From assembly GCF_022835675.1 (NCBI RefSeq), contig NZ_BQUT01000005.1, positions 743,571-807,570 on the forward strand: DNA of 64,000 nucleotides, in the 5' to 3' direction. Source of the stretch: Companilactobacillus sp. RD055328 (GTDB lineage: Bacteria; Bacillota; Bacilli; Lactobacillales; Lactobacillaceae). Made by a program: the position numbers and the translations under genes. Each line of letters begins with the position of its first letter. Positions within the stretch are counted from its first letter, which is position 1. A model generated the notes under the pieces. The model did not search any database and had not been told where the DNA came from. It saw nothing but the letters and a program-made list of their open reading frames with translations. This document shows, one piece after another, positions 51,231 through 60,001 of this stretch.

Positions 51231-51929
51231 ATGTATCCAATGATGGGATTTTTTGATCCAACGTATATTCTTGTAATTATCGGTATTGCGATTGCTGGAA
51301 TTGCTCAAATGAATGTTACTAATACCTTTAGTAAATACGACAAAGTAGGAAGTAAAAACAACATTACTGCTGCTGATGCTGCTGAAAAGATAATGACTAA
51401 TGCTGGCATTAACGACATCAGAGTAGAACATATTGCTGGTCACTTAACTGACAACTATAATCCAGGCAACAAAACCTTGAATCTATCTGACGCGTCATTT
51501 CAATCAACATCTGTTGCGGCTATTGGTGTGGCTGCTCATGAAGCGGGACATGCTATTCAAGATAACAAAGGCTATTTACCAATGCGTTTGCGTTCAGCCT
51601 TTGTTCCACTAGTTAACTTTGGTTCAACTGCTTCATTTCCATTAATACTTCTTGGAATGTTTTTAGGTATGAACCGCACGCTTATTCAAATAGGTGTATA
51701 TGCATTTGCCTTAGTTGTAATTTTCCAAATTATTACATTACCAGTTGAATTCAACGCTTCAATGAGAGCGGTTCGCATTCTTTCTGACAGTGGAATGCTT
51801 CGCCAAGAAGAAATACCCGCAGTTAAAAAAGTCTTAACAGCTGCCGCCCTAACATATGTTGCTGCTGTATTATCAACTGCATTACAGTTTTTAAGACTTC
51901 TTATATTATTTGGAAATCGACGCGACTAG
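51231..51929 (+). CDS. Membrane zinc metallopeptidase YugP type
   Basis: Membrane-bound peptidase (Peptidase_Mpr family, YugP) of 232 residues. Its zinc motif AAHEAGHAIQD has the first histidine at about 103; the next glutamate ligand is probably in EFNASMRAVRIL near 177-188. The N-terminal helix (MMGFFDPTYILVIIGIAIAG) is followed by a soluble part and three helices. Family members are in many Gram-positives but without settled substrates. GAGG precedes the ATG. Confidence 0.88.
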   Translation: MYPMMGFFDPTYILVIIGIAIAGIAQMNVTNTFSKYDKVGSKNNITAADAAEKIMTNAGINDIRVEHIAGHLTDNYNPGNKTLNLSDASFQSTSVAAIGVAAHEAGHAIQDNKGYLPMRLRSAFVPLVNFGSTASFPLILLGMFLGMNRTLIQIGVYAFALVVIFQIITLPVEFNASMRAVRILSDSGMLRQEEIPAVKKVLTAAALTYVAAVLSTALQFLRLLILFGNRRD

Positions 51930-51942
51930 CTTTTTCAAAATC

Positions 51943-51980
51943 AAAACAGTAAACTAATTATATTAGTTTACTGTTTTTTT
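51943..51980 (+). terminator. Terminator
   Basis: AAACAGTAAACTAAT pairs with ATTAGTTTACTGTTT, then T-run. The cardiolipin synthase ribosome site (GAGGAA) directly follows. Confidence 0.85.
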
Positions 51981-51991
51981 GAGGAAATTTT

Positions 51992-53461
51992 ATGACAATC
52001 AATTCTATCGTTTTAATCGCAATCATTATTATTTTATTAGCCAATACAATCGGTGCTATCATCACTGTTTTCCATAGGCCTCGAAGTATTTCTTCTATAC
52101 TTTCTTGGTTGTTGGTCTTATTCTTCTTTCCTGTTGTAGGTTTTTTATTCTATGCCTTTTTTGGACGTGGATTAGCCGAAGAAAAGTTATTTACAATTTC
52201 TAGCCAGGATCACGTTGGTCTTAATAGTCTAAAAAGTATCATCTTAAAGAATAATAAGAACTACGAATCTCGTATTCCCGATGACACATCTAATAATTGT
52301 AAAAAAGTAATCAACTACTTCGATAGAAGTGAAGATTCTCCATTAACTAGACATAATGGTGTTAAGTTGTTTACAGATGGCGATGAAAAATTTAACGCAT
52401 TATTTGAAGATATAAAAAATGCTACTGAATCAATTCATATCGAATATTATTCTATCTTTAACGACAATATCGGAAACAAGCTATTAACATTGCTGGCACA
52501 AAAAGCTGAAGAAGGTGTTGAAGTTAAAGTTCTTTATGATTCATGGGGTTCCGCCAAAACTCGTGGTATTTGGTTTAGAAAATTCGAAAAAAGCGGCGTT
52601 AAAGTACTTCCATTCATTACAGGACGTAACGTCATCGCTAAGGCACGATTAAATTATCACCTCCATAGAAAAATTGTCGTTATTGACGGTATCTACGGTT
52701 GGATTGGCGGTTTCAACGTCGGCGATCAATACCTAGGAGAATCCAAAAAATTTGGATATTGGCGTGATACACATGCTAGGATTCATGGTTCAGCAGCATT
52801 CCTAATGCAAGAACGATTCATCATGGATTGGAACGCATCCGTTAGAAACGTTAGAGATCAAATTAATTTTGAATCTAAATATTTCCCAGAAAATAAAATC
52901 CCTTATGATCTAAATACTCGTACTCAAATTATTGGTGACGGACCTGACCGTAATGAAGAAGTTCTTAAGGGCGGATTCATCAGTATGATCTTAAATGCTA
53001 AGAAGCATATTTACATCCAAACACCTTATTTAGTTCCTGATGATTCTATGATGGATGCTCTAAAAATTGCCGCAAGATCAGGAGTACAAATAGAAATTAT
53101 GATTCCGGATATGCCTGATCATGCTTTCATCTATCGAGCAACACAATATTACGCAAACTACTTAACAGGTTATGGTATCAAGGTATATAACTATCACAAA
53201 GGATTCTTACATGCCAAGACAGCTGTCTTCGATGATCAAATAGGTGTCGTTGGTTCTATGAACCACGACTTTAGAAGTTACAGTTTAAACTTCGAGGCCA
53301 ATGCATATTTCTATAATTCAAATATTGCTGGCCAATTAAGAACAATTTTTAATGAAGATATCAAACACTCAACTTTAATTACTGAAGAGACAATTGCTCA
53401 ACAGAGCCATTGGTTAAGCTTCAAACAATACTTCTCAAGATTATTAAGCCCTATTTTATAG
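51992..53461 (+). CDS. cls: Cardiolipin synthase
   Basis: Makes cardiolipin by transfer between two phosphatidylglycerols; 489 residues. Two N-terminal membrane helices (about 4-24 and 35-57) anchor it. The two phospholipase D motifs are YHLHRKIVVIDG near 222 (H-x-K-x4-D) and FLHAKTAVFDD near 406. The whole length fits Cls of the ClsA type (about 480-515). GAGGAA ribosome site. Monocistronic, with a shared bidirectional terminator. Confidence 0.95.
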   Translation: MTINSIVLIAIIIILLANTIGAIITVFHRPRSISSILSWLLVLFFFPVVGFLFYAFFGRGLAEEKLFTISSQDHVGLNSLKSIILKNNKNYESRIPDDTSNNCKKVINYFDRSEDSPLTRHNGVKLFTDGDEKFNALFEDIKNATESIHIEYYSIFNDNIGNKLLTLLAQKAEEGVEVKVLYDSWGSAKTRGIWFRKFEKSGVKVLPFITGRNVIAKARLNYHLHRKIVVIDGIYGWIGGFNVGDQYLGESKKFGYWRDTHARIHGSAAFLMQERFIMDWNASVRNVRDQINFESKYFPENKIPYDLNTRTQIIGDGPDRNEEVLKGGFISMILNAKKHIYIQTPYLVPDDSMMDALKIAARSGVQIEIMIPDMPDHAFIYRATQYYANYLTGYGIKVYNYHKGFLHAKTAVFDDQIGVVGSMNHDFRSYSLNFEANAYFYNSNIAGQLRTIFNEDIKHSTLITEETIAQQSHWLSFKQYFSRLLSPIL

Positions 53462-53465
53462 AACC

Positions 53466-53498
53466 AAAAAAGCTACAAGCAATTGCTTGTAGCTTTTT
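53466..53498. terminator. Bidirectional terminator
   Basis: AAAAAGCTACAAGC pairs with GCTTGTAGCTTTTT between cls and nupQ. Confidence 0.9.
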
Positions 53499-54456
53499 AT
53501 TTAGCCGGAATATACGTTTCTCCATCAGCAGCTGGCGCTACTGCTTTACCAAAGAACAGCGTTAATACAACAATAGTGATTACATAAGGTGCAATTTGGA
53601 ACCAAATAGTATCTACATTGGCAAATAATGGTAAGTATCCACTAATGATTGGTAAACTTTGGGCAAGCCCAAAGAATATCGCGGCTAAAGTGGCCCCAAT
53701 TGGATTCCACTTACCAAAAATCATTGCTGCCAAAGCCATAAATCCTTGACCAGCAATTGTAGTAGCACTGAAATTTAGAGTAATAGATTGTGCCATTATC
53801 GCTCCACCAATACCACCTAAAAGACCAGAGATAACAACCCCTGAATATCGATAGCCTTGAACACTGATTCCTAAAGTTTCAGCGGCATGAGGATTCTCAC
53901 CTACAGATCTAAGTCTTAAGCCGAACTTAGTTTTATACAAAACATACCAACAAATAATACCTATAACGATGGCTAGATAGGCAACTAATGATGTCTTTGT
54001 GAAAAACATCTTTCCGATTATTGGAATATCTGCCAATACCGGAAATGTATAACTTCCTATACTCTGATTAATAACAGGTGTTTGCCCTTTGCCCGAAAAT
54101 ATTATTCGTGTTAAGAACACACATAGTGCCGGTGCTAATAAATTAATTACTGTCCCACTGATAATGTGGTTAGCTCGTAAACTAACAGTAGCCACACCAT
54201 GTATCAAGGAGAATATTGCTCCAATAATCCCACCGATTAATAAAGCAATCCAAGGTGTAATACTACCAAAAATCGATGAACATTTAAGGGTGAAAACAAC
54301 ACTACTGAATGCCCCAACAATCATAATCCCTTCTAATCCAACATTAATTATTCCACCACGTTCTGAAAATGTTCCGCCAAGAGCTGTCAGAATTAAAGGC
54401 GCAGAATAAATTAGTGTAGTTGAAAATACCGTAACTAAAATTACTGAGATATCCAT
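53497..54456 (-). CDS. nupQ: Nucleoside ABC transporter permease (NupQ/YufQ type)
   Basis: Membrane permease of 319 residues with about eight to ten helices, BPD_transp_2 class. LTALGGTFSERGGIINVGLEGIMI near 23-46 is the conserved region and YRYSGVVISGLLGGIGGAIMAQ near 200-221 precedes the ATPase contact. It belongs to a BmpA-type importer with NupP, NupO and NupN; in Bacillus the homologous nupNOPQ imports guanosine and other nucleosides. Its ATG overlaps the nupP stop by one base. Purine control is likely through the PurBoxes before nupN. Confidence 0.9.
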   Translation of the reverse strand: MDISVILVTVFSTTLIYSAPLILTALGGTFSERGGIINVGLEGIMIVGAFSSVVFTLKCSSIFGSITPWIALLIGGIIGAIFSLIHGVATVSLRANHIISGTVINLLAPALCVFLTRIIFSGKGQTPVINQSIGSYTFPVLADIPIIGKMFFTKTSLVAYLAIVIGIICWYVLYKTKFGLRLRSVGENPHAAETLGISVQGYRYSGVVISGLLGGIGGAIMAQSITLNFSATTIAGQGFMALAAMIFGKWNPIGATLAAIFFGLAQSLPIISGYLPLFANVDTIWFQIAPYVITIVVLTLFFGKAVAPAADGETYIPAK

Positions 54457-55517
54457 TAGTTTGTCTCCTTTCTTTTAAGTATGAACTCAAAGAGATACTT
54501 CACTCCAACAAAGAAAATAATTGAAGAAATCACAATATTAACTATTTCTGGCGGTGTATCAGAATATACCGAAATACTAAGACCACCTACTTGTAAGGAA
54601 GAAAATAAAATTGACGCAAAAATTATTCCTATGGGATTTTGATTAGCAAGTAATGATACTGCCATCCCATTAAATCCAATATCAGGCAAAACAGTAGATA
54701 CAGAAATATTTTGATAGTTACCTAACCCATCAACTGCACCACCGATTCCTGCGAGTAATCCGGATAACAACATGGAAATGATAATAACTTTTTTTGTGCT
54801 GATTCCTGAATAACGTGCTGCTTCTTCGTTAATACCAACAGATTTAATTTCAAATCCTTGTTTCATTTTGTTCAAATATAAGTACATTAGAAACGCCATT
54901 ACTAATGCAATTACAAACCCCCAATGAAATGTCGAGTTATTAGTTAACCCTTCTAACATTGGTGAACGTAGACTTGCTTTAGGAAGAATATTAGGTGATG
55001 CATCTGAATTATGTTCGGCTAAATATTTCTTAACTGCAAAGTTAACAAAATAAAATGCGACATAATTCATCATAATTGTAGTTATAACTTCACTTGTACC
55101 AAAATATGCTTTTAATAATCCTGCAATTCCCGAATACACCGCTCCAAAGATTGCTCCAGTTAGTATTGAGCCGATAATTAATACTGGCCCTGGTAAAAAT
55201 GAGAACTTCAATGCAAAAGTAATCGCACCCATCCACCCTAATAGTAATTGACCGGATCCGCCAACATTAAACATGCCAGCTTTACTAGCTACAGAAAAAC
55301 CTAGAGCTGTTAAAATCAACGGCGTTGCATTTCTCAGCGTTTCGCCAAATGAATATATATCACCAAATGATCCTCTGAATAGATTTAAATAGTTCTCTGT
55401 TGGGGAATAACCAAAAATCAACATGATAATTCCACCAACTATAAATCCTGCAATTACAGCCAAAAATGACAACACAACTATTCTATTAATACGTAATTTA
55501 GTTAAAATATTATTCAT
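54456..55517 (-). CDS. nupP: Nucleoside ABC transporter permease (NupP/YufP type)
   Basis: Membrane permease of 353 residues, partner of NupQ. Its pattern GETLRNATPLILTALGFSVASKAGMFNVGGSGQ (seen in two parts near 60-92) is the family core, and YSGISTKKVIIISMLLSGLLAGIGGAVDG near 237-265 the EAA-like loop. About nine helices. Start at 55517 (GGTGA eight bases before), overlapping the end of nupO by eight bases; an earlier ATG lies three codons before without better ribosome site. Heterodimer with NupQ is expected. Confidence 0.9.
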   Translation of the reverse strand: MNNILTKLRINRIVVLSFLAVIAGFIVGGIIMLIFGYSPTENYLNLFRGSFGDIYSFGETLRNATPLILTALGFSVASKAGMFNVGGSGQLLLGWMGAITFALKFSFLPGPVLIIGSILTGAIFGAVYSGIAGLLKAYFGTSEVITTIMMNYVAFYFVNFAVKKYLAEHNSDASPNILPKASLRSPMLEGLTNNSTFHWGFVIALVMAFLMYLYLNKMKQGFEIKSVGINEEAARYSGISTKKVIIISMLLSGLLAGIGGAVDGLGNYQNISVSTVLPDIGFNGMAVSLLANQNPIGIIFASILFSSLQVGGLSISVYSDTPPEIVNIVISSIIFFVGVKYLFEFILKRKETN

Positions 55518-57009
55518 TATTTTCACCTGCCATTAGTAATCCTAGTTCTTCACTTGTGGTTTCTGTTGGATTAACCTCTCCAACGATTTTTCCATCACTC
55601 ATAACTAGAATTCGATCAGACAATTTCAAAATTTCATCTAATTCAAAACTAATAAGTAAAACTCCACAACCAGAATTTCTTTGTTCAATTATTTGTTCAT
55701 GGATATACTCACTAGCACCAATATCCACCCCACGAGTGGGGTTAACGGCTACTAATAACTTCGGATGATTAGCCACTTCTCGAGCAACGACAACTTTTTG
55801 TTGATTCCCTCCAGATAGATCTTCAACAAGTGTCTTTTCTGAGCGAGTCCTTATATCAAATTGCGAGATTAGTTTTTTAGCATATGAATTTATCGCATTA
55901 TTATTTAGCCACCCAAAACTACTGAACTGTGGTTGATAAAATGTTTTGAGAGCTAAGTTATTTGCAACTGTAAACGGTAAAACTAACCCTGTTTTTTGTC
56001 GATCTTCAGGAATAAACCCAAAGCCTAATTCATTAATCTCACGAATGCTCTTTGATTTTACTTTTGAACCGACAATTTCAATATCGCCTTTGTTAAACTT
56101 CTTAAGTCCAGAAATGAACTCTACTAACTCGTTTTGGCCATTACCGTCAACACCAGCAATACCGACAATTTCACCAGCTGCAACTTGTAAGCTAACTAAA
56201 TCTTGATGCTTACGAAGTGCTAATTCTTTAATATTCAACACATTGTTCCCATAATCATGATCCACTTTTTTTGTTTCTTCCATGATTTTATGGCCAATCA
56301 TCGCTTCAGCTAACTGCTCTTCACTGGTATTTTGTACATCAACTATATCAATGATTTTACCAGCCCGAATTACTGCACAACGGTCGGCAGTTTGTTTAAT
56401 CTCTTTTAGCTTGTGAGTAATGAAGATGATTGATTTTCCTTCATCACATAATTTTTTAAAGATGACTAACAATTCATCAATTTCTTGTGGAGTTAAAGCC
56501 GCTGTTGGCTCATCAAAAATGATAACGTTAGCTTTTCGATATAGAGCCTTAATAATTTCAACACGTTGTTGCATCCCAACCGAGATATTCTCAACTTTTT
56601 CTTTTAAAGAAATATTCAAATTATATTTTTCAATGATTTCTTCAACTTCTTTTGTGGCTTTTTTATAATCAATTCGCCCACGAACTATTGGTTCACTTCC
56701 AAGAATAATATTTTCTAATACTGTAAAAACTGGGACTTGCATGAAATGCTGATATACCATACCAATACCTAAGTCATTAGAAACTCTTGGATTTTGAATC
56801 TGTACTTTTTGTCCATGAACTTTAATTATTCCAGATGTTGGACGATTAATTCCGGATAACATGCCCATTAATGTTGATTTACCCGCACCATTTTCACCCA
56901 ATAGCGCTAATATTTCACCACGATACAGATCCAGAGTAATCTTGTCATTTGCAACAAAATCACCAAATTTTTTAGTGATATTTTTTATCTCAATTACTTT
57001 TTCTTCCAT
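55510..57009 (-). CDS. nupO: Nucleoside ABC transporter ATPase with two nucleotide-binding domains (NupO/YufO type)
   Basis: Double ATPase of 499 residues. First half: Walker A GENGAGKST near 39-47, signature ISVGMQQRVEI near 142, Walker B VIIFDEPTAALTP near 162. Second half: degenerate Walker A GVDGNGQNE near 285, signature LSGGNQQKVVVAREV near 400, and AVNPTRGVD near 424. It powers NupP/NupQ. ATG at 57009 follows GTGGAG; longer reading to 57042 enters the terminator and is rejected. Preceded by the terminator-like hairpin after nupN. Confidence 0.93.
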   Translation of the reverse strand: MEEKVIEIKNITKKFGDFVANDKITLDLYRGEILALLGENGAGKSTLMGMLSGINRPTSGIIKVHGQKVQIQNPRVSNDLGIGMVYQHFMQVPVFTVLENIILGSEPIVRGRIDYKKATKEVEEIIEKYNLNISLKEKVENISVGMQQRVEIIKALYRKANVIIFDEPTAALTPQEIDELLVIFKKLCDEGKSIIFITHKLKEIKQTADRCAVIRAGKIIDIVDVQNTSEEQLAEAMIGHKIMEETKKVDHDYGNNVLNIKELALRKHQDLVSLQVAAGEIVGIAGVDGNGQNELVEFISGLKKFNKGDIEIVGSKVKSKSIREINELGFGFIPEDRQKTGLVLPFTVANNLALKTFYQPQFSSFGWLNNNAINSYAKKLISQFDIRTRSEKTLVEDLSGGNQQKVVVAREVANHPKLLVAVNPTRGVDIGASEYIHEQIIEQRNSGCGVLLISFELDEILKLSDRILVMSDGKIVGEVNPTETTSEELGLLMAGENNE

Positions 57010-57024
57010 ACTCATCTCCACTGA

Positions 57025-57064
57025 TAAAAAAGGATGAAGCACTAGTCATGCTCCATCCTTTTTA
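57025..57064 (-). terminator. Intra-operon terminator/attenuator between nupN and nupO
   Basis: AAAAAAGGATG pairs with CATCCTTTTT around an inner stem (AGCA..TGCT). It lies between the binding-protein gene and the ATPase gene and should give surplus lipoprotein, as for phnD. Confidence 0.75.
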
Positions 57065-57078
57065 TTGGTAATTCGAAC

Positions 57079-58101
57079 TTATTTAGGAGAAACTGTGATT
57101 TCACCATTTTCAATTTTCTTTTGGTAATCTTGTACAACTTTCCATGTTGATTCAGGCATATTATCGTTAACCAATGCAACACCTTTACTCTTCAAGTCAA
57201 AAGTAATAACTTTTCCACCAGGGAATTTACCATTCATAGCTTTGTTAGAAATATCTTTAACTGCGCTATCAACACCCTTAACAGCTGAAGCAAGTGTTAC
57301 ATTACCACCTGAGTATTTACCATCAGCTTTTTGGTCAGAATCAACACCGATTACCCAAACTTTTTTACCATTTTTAGCAGAATTCTTGGCTGCAGTAAAT
57401 ACTCCTGCACCTGTTCCACCTGCAGCATGGAAAATTACATCTTCATTATTATTAATCATAGCTGTTGTTAAAGATTGTCCAACATCAGCTTTAGAGAATG
57501 ATCCAGCATATTTAACATCGACTTCAATTGATGGATCCACCGCTTTAACACCGGCAATAAATCCTGTCTTGAATGTTGTTACAACATCACTATCAATACC
57601 ACCAACAAATCCAACTTTTTTGGTTTTTGTTGTTTTAGCAGCAGCAACCCCTGCTAAAAATGATGATTGTTCAGTTTTGAATTTAACTGATGTAACATTT
57701 TTACGTGTTTTTGCAATATCATCAACAATTACAAAGTTAACCTTTGGATTTTGTTTTGCAGCTTGATTAATTGAATTAGTTAGTTTGTAACCTATTCCAA
57801 AAATTGTTCCGTAATTAGCTTTTACTAGTTTATTAATATTAGGTCCAAAGTCTTGATCAGATGCTGACTGTGCATAGTTATATCCATCAACACCTTTTTT
57901 AAGATTATGGCTCTTACCCCATGCTTGTAGTCCTTCCCAAGCAGATTGTTGGAAAGACTTATCATCAATTCCGCCACCGTCAGTTACCAATGCGACAGTG
58001 TGTTGTGATTTTTTAGAGCTGGCTGAGTTTCCATTGCCGCACCCTGATAATACTAATATAGATATGAACATTACAGATAATAGCGAAATAATTTTTTTCA
58101 T
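57079..58101 (-). CDS. nupN: Nucleoside-binding lipoprotein, BmpA family (NupN)
   Basis: Extracellular receptor of the nucleoside importer, 340 residues. MKKIISLLSVMFISILVLSGCGN is a lipoprotein signal with lipobox LSGC. Following HTVALVTDGGGIDDKSFQQSAWEGLQ near 36-60 and KKVGFVGGIDSDVVTTF near 165 are the BMP family marks (Tp38/BmpA/PnrA). AGGAGG precedes the ATG at 58101. A strong PurBox lies about 68 bases upstream of the predicted start. First gene of nupN-nupO-nupP-nupQ. Confidence 0.92.
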   Translation of the reverse strand: MKKIISLLSVMFISILVLSGCGNGNSASSKKSQHTVALVTDGGGIDDKSFQQSAWEGLQAWGKSHNLKKGVDGYNYAQSASDQDFGPNINKLVKANYGTIFGIGYKLTNSINQAAKQNPKVNFVIVDDIAKTRKNVTSVKFKTEQSSFLAGVAAAKTTKTKKVGFVGGIDSDVVTTFKTGFIAGVKAVDPSIEVDVKYAGSFSKADVGQSLTTAMINNNEDVIFHAAGGTGAGVFTAAKNSAKNGKKVWVIGVDSDQKADGKYSGGNVTLASAVKGVDSAVKDISNKAMNGKFPGGKVITFDLKSKGVALVNDNMPESTWKVVQDYQKKIENGEITVSPK

Positions 58102-58123
58102 GTTGTTCCTCCTATTTTTTATA

Positions 58124-58253
58124 ATTATAACCAACAACTACAGAATAAATCAATATAATTTTTACATTTTAGAGGTAAATGTTCGTATTTAACATTAATT
58201 TATATATTTTTAAAGTTTAATAAATATATTCATATTAAAATACGAACATTATT
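58124..58253 (-). promoter_or_regulatory. nupN promoter with PurBoxes
   Basis: On the minus strand TTGATT (58153-58148), 18 bases, TATAAT (58129-58124). Plus strand AATGTTCGTATTTAA (58178-58192) is an inverted PurBox with its core about 68 bases before the predicted start; a second one in the other direction, AAAATACGAACATTATT (58237-58253), lies at about -127. Confidence 0.65.
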
Positions 58254-59511
58254 GTTTTTCGCTACGAGCATTTTGTGGCAAGACTGCATTCAATAGCATT
58301 CCAACAATAGTTGCTACCGCTACACCAGAAAATTGAAAATCTCCAATTTGTAAAAATGCATTACCGATACCAATAACAAGTACTGAAGAGGCAATCATTA
58401 AATTACGATTCTTATTAAAGTCGACTTGATTATCAACTAAAATTCTCAAACCACTAGAAGCAATTACACCGAAGAGCAGAAAACTTATCCCCCCGATTAC
58501 TGGTAAAGGGATACTCTGAATCAAAGCACTTAGTTTCCCAACAAATCCAAATATCATCGCAAAAATAGCTGCACCAATAATCACATAGACACTGTAGATT
58601 TTGTTAATTGCCATTACTCCAATATTTTCACCATAAGAGGTAATTGAAGGCCCACCAATTAAACCAGCCACTATCGAAGCTGCACCATCACCAGCTAAAG
58701 TTTTATTAAGACCTGGGTCTTTCAAGAAATTCTTACCAGTTAATTCGTTCAAAACCATAATGTGTCCCATATGTTCTGTCATAGTAACGAATGCTATGGG
58801 TGCCATACCAAGAATTGCTCCCCAGTAAATTTGTGGTTGATAAGAAACAAAAGGGACTTGAAAATCGGGCGTTTTAAACCAAGGAGTATTAATTACCGCT
58901 GTAAAATCTACCAACCCAAAAGCCAGTGCAATAATATATCCGCAGAATACCCCGATTAAAATTGAAATTTGACTAGCAAAACCTTTCAACAACATATTGA
59001 ACATAATTGTGATAAACAAAGTTGCAAAAGCGACAATAAAGAATCGAATGTCATAGTGTCCATTATTCATAGTTGCATCTTTACCAGCATTACCTGCTAG
59101 TGATAATCCAATTACCATGATTATTGGGCCAACTACAATTGGTGGCAACGCCTTATCAATCCAACCTGTACCCAAAAATCCAACCAAAATAGCAACTAAT
59201 AAATATACAACTCCAACAGCAATTGTTCCTTGAGCAATTGCCGGATAACCTACCGTCTTCATTAAGGCAATCATCGGAGTTATAAAAGCAAAGCTAGAAC
59301 TCATGTAAGACGGAATTTTTCCTTTGGTTACCAAGATATGCATCAATGTTCCAACTCCAGAACTAAATAATGCAATTCCCGGGTTCAAACCAACTAAGAT
59401 GGGGACTAAAACCGTTGAACCAAACATAGCAAATAAGTGCTGTATTGATAATCCTAACCACTGCATTGGTCTGGGACGATCATGAACATCTAAAACAATA
59501 TTACTTTTCAT
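58249..59511 (-). CDS. pyrP: Uracil permease
   Basis: Proton-coupled uracil uptake protein of the NCS2 (UraA/PyrP) class, 420 residues, 14 predicted helices. RPRPMQWLGLSIQHLFAMFGSTVLVP near 12-36 and AFVTMTEHMGHIMVLNELTGK near 236-256 (the glutamate of the E-H-M-G motif binds uracil) are diagnostic. Its leader has a PyrR attenuator, which ties it to pyrimidine control and makes uracil far more likely than xanthine. The ATG at 59511 follows AGAGGAAG. Confidence 0.95.
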   Translation of the reverse strand: MKSNIVLDVHDRPRPMQWLGLSIQHLFAMFGSTVLVPILVGLNPGIALFSSGVGTLMHILVTKGKIPSYMSSSFAFITPMIALMKTVGYPAIAQGTIAVGVVYLLVAILVGFLGTGWIDKALPPIVVGPIIMVIGLSLAGNAGKDATMNNGHYDIRFFIVAFATLFITIMFNMLLKGFASQISILIGVFCGYIIALAFGLVDFTAVINTPWFKTPDFQVPFVSYQPQIYWGAILGMAPIAFVTMTEHMGHIMVLNELTGKNFLKDPGLNKTLAGDGAASIVAGLIGGPSITSYGENIGVMAINKIYSVYVIIGAAIFAMIFGFVGKLSALIQSIPLPVIGGISFLLFGVIASSGLRILVDNQVDFNKNRNLMIASSVLVIGIGNAFLQIGDFQFSGVAVATIVGMLLNAVLPQNARSEKQ

Positions 59512-59530
59512 AGTACTTCCTCTTTCCAAT

Positions 59531-59631
59531 AAAAAAAGACCCGCTAATCCGTGTGAGGTTAGAAGGTCTCTAGGTTTACTTAAATAGAGTTAGTCTATTA
59601 CTTATGACTACCTTGTGAGCCTCACAGGACT
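59531..59631 (-). promoter_or_regulatory. PyrR-dependent attenuator in the pyrP leader
   Basis: The minus-strand RNA contains AGTCCTGTGAGGCT (59631-59618), an exact match to the PyrR binding consensus A-R-U-C-C-N-G-N-G-A-G-G-Y-U, in a hairpin (CCTGTGAG..CTCACAAGG). About 50 bases later a terminator (59566-59531) forms from AGACCTTCTAACC and GGATTAGCGGGTCT, followed by seven T. Excess UMP/UTP via PyrR would favour termination. Confidence 0.92.
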
Positions 59632-59657
59632 CAATTAAAGGTTTATTATTTTTACTA

Positions 59658-59686
59658 ATAATACATAGTAAATTAGTACCTGTCAA
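59658..59686 (-). promoter_or_regulatory. pyrP promoter
   Basis: Consensus TTGACA (59686-59681), 17 bases, TATTAT (59663-59658) on the minus strand, 27 bases upstream of the PyrR site. Confidence 0.8.
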
Positions 59687-59727
59687 TGATAAATGGTAAA
59701 ATAGCAGTAAAGGACGGTAACTAACTT

Positions 59728-59919
59728 ATGGATATAAACGAAAAGAAACGACGTAACAAAATTTTCATTTGGGCTATTATTGTAATAGTTGTAAACTTGC
59801 TACAATATTTCATTCACAATTCAGTAACAATCGGTATCGCTTCACTTGTAACCGTCTATGCTCTATACGTAGTTACAATCAAAGATAGAGTTGAACAAAA
59901 TAAAAACAAGAAAAAATAA
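59728..59919 (+). CDS. Small membrane protein
   Basis: A 63-residue protein, MDINEKKRRNK followed by two hydrophobic helices (about 13-31 and 36-52) and a lysine-rich tail KNKKK. Good ribosome site AAAGGA at ten bases. The charge pattern predicts both ends inside. No family recognised; such proteins are often annotated as hypothetical in lactobacilli. A strong terminator follows. Confidence 0.65.
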   Translation: MDINEKKRRNKIFIWAIIVIVVNLLQYFIHNSVTIGIASLVTVYALYVVTIKDRVEQNKNKKK

Positions 59920-59940
59920 TTAGTTTAAAATTAATAAATA

Positions 59941-59977
59941 AAAAAACCACGAAATCATTTTGATTTCGTGGTTTTTT
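59941..59977. terminator. Bidirectional terminator
   Basis: AAAAAACCACGAAATC pairs with GATTTCGTGGTTTTTT between the small protein gene and lacD. Confidence 0.92.
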
Positions 59978-60001
59978 ATTTCAAAAGTAAGTTATCATAC
60001 T

